A DNA stretch of 64,000 nucleotides, taken from the NCBI GenBank assembly GCA_910584915.1, contig CAJUDM010000007.1, positions 1-64,000 of the forward strand, read 5' to 3'. The position numbers and the translations under genes were made by a program. Below the pieces are notes generated by a model, which saw nothing but the letters and a program-made list of their open reading frames with translations, made no database searches and had not been told where the DNA came from. Positions 34,009 to 42,670 of the stretch are shown piece by piece; positions within the stretch are counted from its first letter, which is position 1; every line of letters starts with the position of its first letter. The DNA comes from an uncultured Lachnospiraceae bacterium (GTDB lineage Bacteria > Bacillota > Clostridia > Lachnospirales > Lachnospiraceae).

Positions 34009-35295
34009 TTACTCCCGGTTCGCCAGCTCCTTCGTGATCTCCTCCCAGCTGATCCCCTTCTCAGCCATCAGCACCATCATATGGTAAAGGAAATCAGATA
34101 TCTCATATTTCACTTCGTTCTTATTCGGATTTTTAGCCGCGATCACAATCTCCGTCGCCTCTTCCCCGAGCTTTTTCAGTATCTTGTCCAATCCCTTTTC
34201 AAACAGATAATTGGTGTAAGATCCCTCCTTCGGATGGATCTTTCGATCCTCGATGACCTTCATCACCTCCTCAAACACTTTCAGCGGATTCGCCGCCTCC
34301 TTCAGATCCTGCGCCATAATCTCATTGAAAAAGCAGGAACGGCTACCCGTATGGCAGGCGGCGCCCACCTGGCTTATCTTCGCAAGGATCGTATCACAGT
34401 CGCAGTCCGCCGTCAGCGATTTCACATACTGATAATGCCCGCTGGTCTCCCCCTTGATCCAGAGCTCCTGCCTGCTCCTGCTGTAATAAGTCATCTTCCC
34501 GGTCCGCAGCGTATGCTCAAAAGCCTCCTCGTTCATATAGGCGACCATCAGCACCTCGCCGGTCTTATAATCCTGCGCCACCACCGGCACCATGCCGTCA
34601 CTGTTCAACTTAAAGTCAGACCAGGAAAGCTTTCCTTTCGGTATCTTTACCTCCACGCCGCTCTCCTGAAATACTGCCTTCATGGAATACAGGTCTTTGT
34701 AATTATCATTGATCGCATTGCCCGAGATGCCGTCCACCGCCGGATTCTGAAAGATCCAGGACATCCCCTCCAGAGAACAATTATCCATCACGATAATCGT
34801 CGGATCGTTCAGGCACTGCATCGTCTCCTTCACCCTGCCCGACTGCGCAATCCAGATCGTCTCGGAAATATAGGCGTCGATCAACTGCCTGTGCACGCTG
34901 AGCGTCTCCGGCTTCGTGAACGAAAGATAGATCCTGTCCTTCCCGAACTTCTGGGACACCTCCTCCGTGATCTCAATGTTCCCCTCCTTGTCAAAATTCA
35001 ACACGGCGCGCTCACAGCCCGTGTAGAGGATCTTCTTGATATCCTCCATCCGCACCACATTCCCGGCGCCGATCACCGGGATCTCGATGGACGCGCAGAT
35101 CTCCTTGATCACATCGAGCGCCCTCTCGTGCTCCTCATCGCCCTTCGACATATCGAAGACGATCAGCTCATCCGCCGCATTTTCACTGTAAGTCTTTGCC
35201 AGCTCCACCGGATTTTCCGACACCACTGTCATATCCTTGAAATTTTTTACCGCCTTTTCCCTGTACAAATAGATGCATGGAATCAATCTCTTCAT
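34009..35295 (-). CDS. hisIE: HisIE with an N-terminal HisA/HisF-like domain
   Basis: About 428 residues. Residues 1 to about 215 resemble the HisA/HisF barrel (LIPCIYLYREKAVKNFKD, VIGAGNVVRMEDIKKILYTG), but the first catalytic Asp position of HisF reads Tyr (CIYL rather than CLDV), so catalysis is doubtful. Residues about 220-325 are the phosphoribosyl-AMP cyclohydrolase (MVAYMNEEAFEHTLRTGKMT, GETSGHYQYV, DCDCD, GAACHTG). The last 90 are the phosphoribosyl-ATP pyrophosphatase (YLFEKGLDKILKKLGEEATE). They carry out steps 2 and 3 of histidine synthesis. The ATG at 35295 follows AGAGGAC. It is the last gene of the operon. Confidence 0.9.
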   Translation of the reverse strand: MKRLIPCIYLYREKAVKNFKDMTVVSENPVELAKTYSENAADELIVFDMSKGDEEHERALDVIKEICASIEIPVIGAGNVVRMEDIKKILYTGCERAVLNFDKEGNIEITEEVSQKFGKDRIYLSFTKPETLSVHRQLIDAYISETIWIAQSGRVKETMQCLNDPTIIVMDNCSLEGMSWIFQNPAVDGISGNAINDNYKDLYSMKAVFQESGVEVKIPKGKLSWSDFKLNSDGMVPVVAQDYKTGEVLMVAYMNEEAFEHTLRTGKMTYYSRSRQELWIKGETSGHYQYVKSLTADCDCDTILAKISQVGAACHTGSRSCFFNEIMAQDLKEAANPLKVFEEVMKVIEDRKIHPKEGSYTNYLFEKGLDKILKKLGEEATEIVIAAKNPNKNEVKYEISDFLYHMMVLMAEKGISWEEITKELANRE

Positions 35296-35354
35296 ATTGT
35301 TTGTCCTCTTATTCAAAATCCGCAGCTGTCCGCTTTTCTCTCTGTCATACTTCG

Positions 35355-36071
35355 CTAATCAACGATCAGCGTTATCTTATTATTTTCATTGACAATTCTG
35401 CCAAGAAAATCTTCCGCTTCAATAGAATATTCAACCATAGAATCCCGTTCTGCAGTCTTAGCAGTCCTCACACATAAGTCCCCAGCTTCATCCCCAGTCA
35501 GCATTATTTGTGATAAGAAAAACGCCTCATCAAACACTACGGTATCCCCGGTCACAGGATCAAAATACCCTATTTCCGATCGTGGGATGCCTGACCCACA
35601 TGAATACGTATAATATAACTCATAACAACCATCCTGATTTATATCTGCGAGAGCCATACCAGTTATACCATATCCTCCAAAATAACTGCCGGTAATGTAA
35701 ATCTCATTTTCATACATAATATATCCCATCCCTGAGATAATGTTTTTAAAGATCAGAAAATTAGAATGATCCGCAATAAAGTCCGGCGTTATATTATAAT
35801 ACAATTCTGCACCATATTCTTCACCGTATTCTTCAACAGAGCCATTCTGAAGTTTCATAAATTCAGAAACCTGAGACGCAGACGGAGTAATCGACATTTC
35901 AAACTCCGGCGCAATAACTTCAAGTCCCCTGCTCTCCGAACTCCTGTCAGACAAATAACTAAAATAATCCGAAAAACAGAACATGGCTCCCCCGCCGCAG
36001 CCTACCAGCACAATCAAAACAATAAACCAAAAACGGGATTTATCAGCAACGCCTCCTCTTTTATCTGTCAT
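35355..36071 (-). CDS. Membrane-anchored exported protein of unknown function inside the his operon
   Basis: 238 residues. One N-terminal TM helix (about 12-33, FWFIVLIVLVGCGGGAMF) could be a signal anchor; GCGGG resembles a lipobox only loosely. The outer part contains a calcium-loop-like DINQDGCYELYYTY. The gene looks more AT-rich than its neighbours. Its start overlaps the hisB stop by ATGA, so it is coupled to hisB, and hisIE follows 59 bases later. I do not recognise the family, and nothing links it to histidine. Confidence 0.7.
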   Translation of the reverse strand: MTDKRGGVADKSRFWFIVLIVLVGCGGGAMFCFSDYFSYLSDRSSESRGLEVIAPEFEMSITPSASQVSEFMKLQNGSVEEYGEEYGAELYYNITPDFIADHSNFLIFKNIISGMGYIMYENEIYITGSYFGGYGITGMALADINQDGCYELYYTYSCGSGIPRSEIGYFDPVTGDTVVFDEAFFLSQIMLTGDEAGDLCVRTAKTAERDSMVEYSIEAEDFLGRIVNENNKITLIVD

Positions 36072-36655
36072 GCAAGCGTCCCTTTCGTGCTCAACACATC
36101 CGTAAGCCTCTCATCCATCCCCGTCGCCTCATCCAACGCCCTCGCGAACGCCTTGAACATCGCCTCGATGATATGATGGTTATTCTGCCCATCTAACACC
36201 TTAATATGTAAATTCATGCCGGCGTTGTAGCTGACGGCATAGAAAAACTCATGTACAAGCTCCGTGTCCAGATACCCCACGCGCTCCGCCGTAAACGCCG
36301 CATCGAAATTCAGCCACGGCCTGCCGCCCAGATCGACGGCGCACAACACCAGCGTCTCATCCATCGGCAGAATACACTGCCCGAACCGCTTCATGCCCTT
36401 CTTATCGCCCACGGCTTCCCTGATCGCCTGCCCCAGCACGATCCCGCAGTCCTCCACACTGTGATGCCCGTCCACCTGCAGATCCCCGTCGATCCGCACT
36501 TTCATGTCAAAAAAACCGTGCCTCGCAAATCCCTCCAGCATATGATCAAAAAATCCAATCCCCGTGGAGATATCCCCGGTCCCCTGCCCGTCCAGATTCA
36601 GTTCCAGCGATATCTTTGTCTCTCTCGTGTTCCGCTCTACTTTTGCTGTTCTCAT
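36068..36655 (-). CDS. hisB: Imidazoleglycerol-phosphate dehydratase
   Basis: 195 residues, the standard length for stand-alone HisB. Metal-binding motifs are HHSVEDCG and HHIIEAMFKAFARAL, with GFFDHML and DLGGRPWLNFDA between. It dehydrates imidazole glycerol phosphate to imidazole acetol phosphate. I chose the ATG at 36655 (MRTAKVERNTRETKI), which has GGGAG before it and matches the family's start; the frame is open to 36721. DUF2200 ends 13 bases upstream. Confidence 0.96.
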   Translation of the reverse strand: MRTAKVERNTRETKISLELNLDGQGTGDISTGIGFFDHMLEGFARHGFFDMKVRIDGDLQVDGHHSVEDCGIVLGQAIREAVGDKKGMKRFGQCILPMDETLVLCAVDLGGRPWLNFDAAFTAERVGYLDTELVHEFFYAVSYNAGMNLHIKVLDGQNNHHIIEAMFKAFARALDEATGMDERLTDVLSTKGTLA

Positions 36656-36668
36656 ACGCTCTCCCATA

Positions 36669-37025
36669 TCAATCCCCATTCCGAAAGATCCTCTCCATCT
36701 GTTTTCCCCTGGCAAGTTCATCCACCAATTTGTCCAGATAACGGATCTCCTGCATCAAAGGCTCCTCAATATCCTCCACCCGGACACCGCACAAAACGCC
36801 CTTTATCAGCTTACGCCTGGGGTTTAACTCCGGCGCCCGCAGGAAAAAGTCTCCGTATGTGATATCACATTTCAAAAATTCGTTCAGATCCTCCGCGCTG
36901 TATCCGGTCAGCCAGCAGGTGATCTCATCCACCTCTTCCCTCGTCCGCCCTTTTTTCTCAGCCTTCGCGACAAGCATTGGATACAGTTTCGCAAAAGACA
37001 TGCCATATATTTTCTCGTTCGCCAT
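36669..37025 (-). CDS. DUF2200 family protein
   Basis: 118 residues, soluble. The family pattern is visible in KIYGMSFAKLYPMLVAKAEK, EVDEITCWLTGYS and DITYGDFFLRAPELNPRR, with GVLCGVRVEDIEEPLMQEIR following. Members are widespread small proteins without known activity. GAAGGGA precedes the start. It is one of several genes interposed between hisD and hisB. Confidence 0.85.
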   Translation of the reverse strand: MANEKIYGMSFAKLYPMLVAKAEKKGRTREEVDEITCWLTGYSAEDLNEFLKCDITYGDFFLRAPELNPRRKLIKGVLCGVRVEDIEEPLMQEIRYLDKLVDELARGKQMERIFRNGD

Positions 37026-37129
37026 AATCGTCCCTTCAGAAAACCTCCCCGATCAACACTCCATCCCCCTAAAGCCCATCGGTTTTACCGCCCTCGCTCT
37101 CCCTCTCTGGCAGATTCTGACGACTCACT

Positions 37130-37474
37130 TCACTCAGATTCCTCGATCAGCTCTCCCGCATCATCCACGAGATATATCGCAAAAACCGTATTGATCTGAG
37201 CGGGGTATGACTCCGCGATATCCCCGTTATACACTACCCTGATCGTCGTTCCCTCCTCCATCTGAGGAACCTCGTTCGTCGATACCACATCTGTATTTAC
37301 AACAAACTGATCGGCGGAGGGCAGTTCTTCCTCCCCCTCGAAGGGCTCCACCAGCACAGATTTTTCATATACTTCCAGCACTGTCGCGTTAAAATAAGGA
37401 TTCGCCGCCTCATTTCCGCAGCCTGCTATAAAAATCATACTGATCAACAAAACCACCGCTGCCGCTCTCTTCAT
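37130..37474 (-). CDS. Small lipoprotein, DUF3221-like
   Basis: 114 residues. The lipobox IAGC (Cys near 19) is followed by a compact beta-rich domain, FNATVLEVYEKSVLVEPFEG and GTTIRVVYNGDIAESYPAQI, resembling the OB-like DUF3221 family. It should be anchored on the outer membrane face. AAGGAG lies before the start. Located in the interrupted his operon with no evident link to it. Confidence 0.65.
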   Translation of the reverse strand: MKRAAAVVLLISMIFIAGCGNEAANPYFNATVLEVYEKSVLVEPFEGEEELPSADQFVVNTDVVSTNEVPQMEEGTTIRVVYNGDIAESYPAQINTVFAIYLVDDAGELIEESE

Positions 37475-37643
37475 CCTTCACTCCTTTTCCCTGATCCGAT
37501 TCCGCCTTCGCATTTACGGGACACATGAACCGATAAACCGTATTATGATATGACAATACCACTTTTTTCAGACCTTTACAATAGTCGGCACCCGCTAAAA
37601 TCGTGACAATCGCAACAGTTCAGCCTTTAAGTCAAAATGTCGC

Positions 37644-38747
37644 CTAAAACCCAATCTTCATGGACTGCCCTTCCACATAGACACCCTCCGACAGCGTAAG
37701 CGGCAGTTTCTGGTCCGCGGTAAAGCCGATCGTCTCCCCATCCCGCAGAACCGCCCCCTGTGTGATCAGATAAGAGGAAATATTCCACATCATGTCATAA
37801 ACCTCCGAGGGCTGATGGCTGCTGTGGACGATCTCCAATTCCTCTTTCCCGAAGGACCGCATACCGTTTGTCCAACTGCTGACACCCATCTCATCCCGGT
37901 ACAGTCCCACAAACACCAGATCGCCCAAAGGCGTCTCCCCTTCCTTCATAACCATCGCCGACTCAATAAAGTGTTCCGGCAGCCAAACCGTACCGCAGTC
38001 ATAAATTCCAAGAACATTCGGCGCTTTCAGACAGGCACAGGCGACCTTCACAAAAAGTTCCCCCGCTTCCAGGGGCGCATGCCCTCTTCCCAGCACCGCC
38101 ACCAGCAGATGCGCCTGATGAGCCTTCGCGGCGGCAATGGATGCCTCCCTTGTCATAAAGTTGCTGTTCGCCCAGTACTCCGCTTCCCCGCCGGGAACCT
38201 TCGCCTCCATCAGCCCCACTGTGGCCATCATGCCGTTTACCTCAAAGGCAAGGGCAATGCCGTCCTTTTCACTCCTCGGATTTGCAGCATCCTCCGGGCA
38301 TTCGATCCCCCAGTCCTCCTGGAGAACTGCCCGAAACCTCTCCACATCAAACTCCGGCGAAGATAACAACACAAATCCCACAAAACTTCCTCCTGCGGAC
38401 TTCGCGCTGTCATCTCCCTCCTCCTGTTCTTTCGCCCTCTCCATCCAGTATTTTCTGATCTTTTCCACCATCGCCACGCATTTTTCCTGCGCCGTGGATG
38501 GATCATAGTCCTCCATCTCGCTGTAAATATGACCGCAGTGTCCCAAGCCGTCGCCCTCATAGCCACCGCAGACTGCCACCTTCCAGGAGCCTAAAATCGA
38601 CTTTTTAAACTTAAAAATATAATAGTGCAGATCGTGCAGATCAAACTCTCCCGCTATCTCAAGCTTCGCCGGTTTCTTTCCCAGCTCCTGCGGATGAGAA
38701 AGCCACTCTTCCATCACTGCCGCCGCATATTCTCTCTGTGTAGTCAT
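37644..38747 (-). CDS. DUF4261 domain protein
   Basis: 367 residues. An N-terminal part (about 1-105) has no named match I can give. The C-terminal part matches DUF4261: MATVGLMEAKVPGGEAEYWA, the helix ASIAAAKAHQAHLLVAVLGR, then PNVLGIYDCGTVWLPEHFI. No signal or TM segments. GGGAGG precedes the start. DUF4261 proteins often appear near SMI1/KNR4-like or polymorphic-toxin immunity genes, but no toxin is seen here. Confidence 0.8.
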   Translation of the reverse strand: MTTQREYAAAVMEEWLSHPQELGKKPAKLEIAGEFDLHDLHYYIFKFKKSILGSWKVAVCGGYEGDGLGHCGHIYSEMEDYDPSTAQEKCVAMVEKIRKYWMERAKEQEEGDDSAKSAGGSFVGFVLLSSPEFDVERFRAVLQEDWGIECPEDAANPRSEKDGIALAFEVNGMMATVGLMEAKVPGGEAEYWANSNFMTREASIAAAKAHQAHLLVAVLGRGHAPLEAGELFVKVACACLKAPNVLGIYDCGTVWLPEHFIESAMVMKEGETPLGDLVFVGLYRDEMGVSSWTNGMRSFGKEELEIVHSSHQPSEVYDMMWNISSYLITQGAVLRDGETIGFTADQKLPLTLSEGVYVEGQSMKIGF

Positions 38748-38794
38748 CTGTCAACCTCCCTGCATGATATTATTTTCTTATCCTCAAAGTCAGC

Positions 38795-38912
38795 TACCCC
38801 ACTGCAAGCAACGGGACATCAAGCCTGCAACGCTGCAGGGCAGCGGGGTATTTGACCCTCGCAGCAGTCGCCAAATGTACATGCGAGCATGCCCGCCTGG
38901 CTCGTTGCTCGC
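38795..38912. repeat. Structured GC-rich intergenic element between DUF1835 and DUF4261 genes
   Basis: TACCCCACTGC (38795-38805) pairs with GCAGCGGGGTA (38840-38850) with one mismatch; inside is GCCTGCA/TGCAGGGC. A second hairpin, GCGAGCA (38884-38890) with TGCTCGC (38906-38912), follows. The element fills a 255-base gap with no gene. Its look is that of an interspersed palindromic repeat rather than a simple terminator. Confidence 0.5.
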
Positions 38913-39002
38913 GGGAATCAATGCACCAACAATACTAAAACTCGCAACAGATGCAATGATGCACAAAAGAAATAACCGCCTGTATCCATCTGCTCCGCCG
39001 GT

Positions 39003-39890
39003 TCAACCTCCGGCACAGATCACCCTCGCGTATTTATTTTCCGAATCTTCGACAACGAGTATCTTCCCCCGCTCAATATAGTGCTCGATCCGCCGGGCAT
39101 ACCACCAGTCCCCCACGCCGAGCTGCGCATGGCCGAGGATATCACCGATCACTCTGCCCTCTCGCACCGGAACATCCCCCAGCCATCTCCATATCAGGAA
39201 ATCATAGAAATCTTCCGGGACACTGAGCACTCTGCCGCTTATCACAGCGCGAAGCGGACTGTTCTCCTCAACCAGAATGCCCCACAGCATCGAAAACATA
39301 CGGATCTCTTCCTTTGAAAGCGGCTTTTCGTAAGACAAAAATCCTGCAAACTCCTCCGCCGATACCTCGCTCCAACTGTGACAGGACACGATCGTCTTAC
39401 CGCGGACCACATACTCAGGAAGCTTCACCACCGATATTTCATTCTCATACCTTTCCAGCAACTGACTTAGGCCGTAAAAGCCGCATCTGGAATAGGGGGC
39501 ATCGCAATACCAGACCCTGACGGCTTCCCCGGCATCCAGAAATCTTTTCAACCGATGCCATTCTTCCACATACTGATCGCCGGCACCTTTCAACTCTCCC
39601 TTTATCTCTTTATCCTGTGCCCACTGATCCTGATCGTACATGGAACAGATCAGTTCCCTGCGGTACGGACTCTCCACAGGCTCCCTGATATTCCCGATAT
39701 CCATCATAAGTCCCAGGCAGATGACCTCCTCCGCCGTTCCCTCGATCCAGCCGCAGAAAGGTTTCTCAGGAGGCGTCTTCTTCCCTGCCATCCAGACAGA
39801 GACAGGACCGTTGACTTTTCCGATGACTATTTTATTCTTCGCCGCTCTCATGGCGGCGGCTTCACTCTCACCGAACAATACTTCGATCAT
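39003..39890 (-). CDS. DUF1835/DUF3658 domain protein
   Basis: About 295 residues. The N-terminal DUF1835 part opens MIEVLFGESEAAAMRAAKN and includes VRVWYCDAPYSRCGFYGLSQ. The C-terminal part, with LGDVPVREGRVIGDILGHAQ and WWYARRIEHYIERGK, matches DUF3658. The pairing is common in Firmicutes; function unknown. The ATG at 39890 with an AGAGGT site is preferred over a GTG further upstream at 39908. It lies between hisD and the structured element. Confidence 0.8.
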   Translation of the reverse strand: MIEVLFGESEAAAMRAAKNKIVIGKVNGPVSVWMAGKKTPPEKPFCGWIEGTAEEVICLGLMMDIGNIREPVESPYRRELICSMYDQDQWAQDKEIKGELKGAGDQYVEEWHRLKRFLDAGEAVRVWYCDAPYSRCGFYGLSQLLERYENEISVVKLPEYVVRGKTIVSCHSWSEVSAEEFAGFLSYEKPLSKEEIRMFSMLWGILVEENSPLRAVISGRVLSVPEDFYDFLIWRWLGDVPVREGRVIGDILGHAQLGVGDWWYARRIEHYIERGKILVVEDSENKYARVICAGG

Positions 39891-39999
39891 ACCGGCTATA
39901 CCTCTCACCTGAAACCACTATGATACAGACAACAGAAAAACTTCGCTTTCCATTGCATCCCTTTTCGTTTTCTCAGCGCACACGGAACCAAAAAATCTT

Positions 40000-41289
40000 C
40001 TACGCAAACCGCACCGCCACTGAATTCGCATGGGCAGTCAGCCCCTCGCTCTTTGCAAACCGCTCGATATCCTTATGGTCCCGCAATAGCGCCTCCCTGG
40101 AATAAGAAATAATGCTTGTCTTTTTGATAAAATCGTCCACACCGAGAGGGGAGAAAAACTTCGCCGTGCCGTTCGTCGGCAAAATGTGGTTCGGCCCCGC
40201 AAAATAATCCCCCAACGGCTCCGAGGAATATTCCCCCAAAAAGATTGCCCCGGCGTTTTTTACCTTCGTCATCGTCTGGAAGGGATCCTTTGTCAGAATC
40301 TCCATATGCTCCGACGCGATATCGTTCGCGGCATCCACCGCCTCGTCCATGTTTTCCGCAACCAGAATATAACCGTAATTGTCCAGCGACTTTCTGATGA
40401 TCTCCTCCCTGGAGAGCTGCGCCGTAAAGCTTTCCACTTCCTCGGAAACCTTCCCCGCAAGCTCCGCGGAGTCCGTTATCAGGATAGCGCTGGCAAGCTC
40501 GTCGTGCTCCGCCTGAGAGAGAAGATCCGCCGCCACATACCTGGGATTTGCGTACTTGTCCGCCAGGATCAGTATCTCACTGGGGCCTGCCACGGAATCG
40601 ATGCTCACATAGCCGAACACCGCCTTCTTCGCAAGCGCCACAAAAATATTGCCGGGACCGGTGATCTTATCCACCTTCGGAATGGACTCCGTACCGAACG
40701 CCATCGCCGCGATCGCCTGGGCGCCTCCCACTTTATAGATCCTGTCAACCCCCGCGATATCCGCCGCCACAAGGGTTCCGGGGTTCACTTTTCCATCCTT
40801 CCCCGGCGGCGTTGTCATAATGATCTCTAAAACTCCTGCCACCTTCGCCGGTACCACATTCATCAGCACACTGGACGGATAAGCCGCCTTTCCGCCGGGC
40901 ACATAAACCCCAGCCCGCTCAAGCGGCGTGATCCGCTGCCCTAAAATGGAACCGTCCGGCTTCGTCGCAAAAAAACTCTGCCTGACCTGCTTCTCATGAT
41001 ATGCTCTGATATTTTCCGCGGATTTTCTCATCGTCTGTACCAGCGCCTCATCCAGCGCACGATAGGCATCCTCTATCTCCGCCCTCGTCACCACCAGGTT
41101 CTCCGCCGTCAGTTCACACTTGTCAAACTGTTTCGTGTAGTCAAAAACCGCCTGATCGCCTCTGTCTCTGACCTGACCGATGATCCCGTTCACCGTATCC
41201 TCGTACTCCCCGTAATGGCTTGGACTCCGTTTCAGTAAATTCTCCAATATATTTTTTTTCGTTTCACCCGTCAGCTCTACGATCCTCAT
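40000..41289 (-). CDS. hisD: Histidinol dehydrogenase
   Basis: 429 residues, the usual length. Typical stretches are VYVPGGKAAYPSSVLMNVVP, GGAQAIAAMAFGTESIPKVD, ITGPGNIFVALAKK, DSVAGPSEILILAD, LLSQAEHDELASAIL and the C-terminal NHILPTNGTAKFF. It oxidises histidinol to histidine, the last two steps. The ATG at 41289 follows GGAGG and overlaps the stop of the preceding acetyltransferase by ATGA. Confidence 0.97.
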   Translation of the reverse strand: MRIVELTGETKKNILENLLKRSPSHYGEYEDTVNGIIGQVRDRGDQAVFDYTKQFDKCELTAENLVVTRAEIEDAYRALDEALVQTMRKSAENIRAYHEKQVRQSFFATKPDGSILGQRITPLERAGVYVPGGKAAYPSSVLMNVVPAKVAGVLEIIMTTPPGKDGKVNPGTLVAADIAGVDRIYKVGGAQAIAAMAFGTESIPKVDKITGPGNIFVALAKKAVFGYVSIDSVAGPSEILILADKYANPRYVAADLLSQAEHDELASAILITDSAELAGKVSEEVESFTAQLSREEIIRKSLDNYGYILVAENMDEAVDAANDIASEHMEILTKDPFQTMTKVKNAGAIFLGEYSSEPLGDYFAGPNHILPTNGTAKFFSPLGVDDFIKKTSIISYSREALLRDHKDIERFAKSEGLTAHANSVAVRFA

Positions 41290-41801
41290 TCTGTCATTCC
41301 TCCTATGACTTTCCATTTTTCATTTTCCATCATTAATTCCCTGCACTTCCATTCTTCACCCATAACACAATATTTTTCTATTGTATCAGGAACCACATCG
41401 CTGAAACCGACTGCTTTATAACAGTGATAAGCCGGAAGATTATTCTCAAAAACGCCCAATGACGCCTTTTTTGCTCCATATATTTCAAATACAAATTTCA
41501 ACCCTGACCGGAGCATGGCTTTTCCACAGCCTTTTCCCCTCCTTTGAAGATCTACGATTACAAATCCAAAGCGCAGTTCATCCAATGATCCATCCGGATT
41601 CCTCAGAGTAAAAAAGCCAACGATTCCGTTTTCATCAAATGCGGTAAACGGCATGAGAGATTCAACAAAACTGAACTCATTTTGTGTTATGGGATAGTTG
41701 CCGAGTATGCCTGCTGTCCATTGATAAAACGCTTTTTCATCCTGGCACCACGATAATATCGTATCTGCATCCGAAGCTTTATATGGCCTTATTCTAATCA
41801 T
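41286..41801 (-). CDS. GNAT N-acetyltransferase inserted between hisG and hisD
   Basis: 171 residues with GNAT features: IRIRPYKASDADTILSWCQD at the start, RRGKGCGKAMLRSGLKFVFE as the acetyl-CoA loop, and LGVFENNLPAYHCYKAVGF, the usual motif B. It should acetylate a small molecule or protein terminus. It looks more AT-rich than the his genes around it, suggesting later acquisition, yet its stop is fused into the hisD start by a four-base overlap. The ATG at 41801 follows GGAGA; a TTG at 41813 is an alternative. Confidence 0.85.
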   Translation of the reverse strand: MIRIRPYKASDADTILSWCQDEKAFYQWTAGILGNYPITQNEFSFVESLMPFTAFDENGIVGFFTLRNPDGSLDELRFGFVIVDLQRRGKGCGKAMLRSGLKFVFEIYGAKKASLGVFENNLPAYHCYKAVGFSDVVPDTIEKYCVMGEEWKCRELMMENEKWKVIGGMTE

Positions 41802-41904
41802 ATGTTTCTCCAATCCCTGGTTTTTGGTTCCTTTCTATCACTTACTGTTGTCTCATCTGCAAAAGGAAATCACCAACCATCTCATAATATTTTCTCTGCA
41901 TATA

Positions 41905-42552
41905 TCACGGAATAACCTCCTTCAACCGATGGATCAGCCCGCTGATCCTCTCATACTCCATCCGCATGCTCACCGGGTTCACGATCATCCGCGCGGACAG
42001 CGGGCAGACCTCCTCCAGCACGCCGAGCCCGTTTTCCTTTAATGTCCCGCCGGTCTCCACGATATCCACGATCACATCCGACAGCCCCACGATCGGTCCG
42101 AGTTCCACCGAACCGTTCAACTTGATGATATCTACCGTCTGATGCTTCTTATTATAGAAATATTCCTTCGCGATCAGCGGATACTTTGTCGCCACCCTGA
42201 TCCGCTCATGATGCTGCAACAACTCCGCCGCCGAATCCGGTCCGCAGACACACATCCTGCATTTGCCGAACCCCAGATCCAGCACCTCATAGACCCGCCT
42301 GTTTTCCTCCATGATCGTATCTCTGCCCACCACGCCGATATCCGCCGCGCCGTACTCCACATAGGTGGGCACATCCGGTCCTTTCGACAGGAAAAATTTC
42401 AGTTTCTGCTCTTCATTGACAAAGATCAGCTTCCGGGAATCCTTCTCTTTCATCTCCGCACAGGTGATCCCAAGCCTCTCTAAAAGTTCCAGTGTCTTAT
42501 TTGCAAGCCTGCCCTTCGCTAATGCGAAAGTCAGGTATCTGTCCTCATTCAT
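41905..42552 (-). CDS. hisG: ATP phosphoribosyltransferase, short form catalytic subunit
   Basis: 215 residues, the short HisG form that lacks the regulatory domain and needs HisZ, whose gene is directly upstream. LTFALAKGRLANKTLELLER opens the protein; GAADIGVVGRDTIME and DVIVDIVETGGTLKENGL are the conserved substrate-binding stretches. It makes phosphoribosyl-ATP, the first step of the pathway. Its ribosome binding site and first roughly 15 codons are the unit that is repeated upstream, and the ATG overlaps the stop of the last small reading frame by ATGA. Confidence 0.96.
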   Translation of the reverse strand: MNEDRYLTFALAKGRLANKTLELLERLGITCAEMKEKDSRKLIFVNEEQKLKFFLSKGPDVPTYVEYGAADIGVVGRDTIMEENRRVYEVLDLGFGKCRMCVCGPDSAAELLQHHERIRVATKYPLIAKEYFYNKKHQTVDIIKLNGSVELGPIVGLSDVIVDIVETGGTLKENGLGVLEEVCPLSARMIVNPVSMRMEYERISGLIHRLKEVIP

Positions 42553-42611
42553 AGCTTATCCTTCCTCCTGACTTTCGCATCTGCGAACGTCAGGTATCTG
42601 TCCTCGTTCAT
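42549..42611 (-). CDS. Small reading frame copied from the hisG start, coupled to hisG
   Basis: A 20-codon frame (MNEDRYLTFADAKVRRKDKL) whose first ten residues equal the HisG N-terminus. It has its own GGGGAGGAAAA ribosome binding site, and its stop overlaps the hisG ATG by ATGA; the hisG ribosome binding site lies inside it. Whether the peptide matters or only its translation is unknown. It arose by tandem duplication of the 59-base hisG initiation region. Confidence 0.6.
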   Translation of the reverse strand: MNEDRYLTFADAKVRRKDKL

Positions 42612-42670
42612 AGCTTTTCCTCCCCCCTGACTTTCGCATCTGCGAACATCAGGTATCTGTCCTTATTCAT
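42608..42670 (-). CDS. Upstream small reading frame of the hisG repeat series
   Basis: A second 20-codon frame (MNKDRYLMFADAKVRGEEKL), again with a GGAGGGG ribosome binding site and a stop that overlaps the next small frame by ATGA. It differs from the other copy in a few positions (Lys for Glu, Met for Thr). Ribosomes starting here could re-initiate step by step down to hisG. Confidence 0.55.
   Translation of the reverse strand: MNKDRYLMFADAKVRGEEKL

Noticed and set aside
33907..35358. Long open frame on the plus strand opposite hisIE
   Set aside because: It mirrors a strongly conserved gene on the other strand, has no ribosome binding site, and its translation resembles no protein family.
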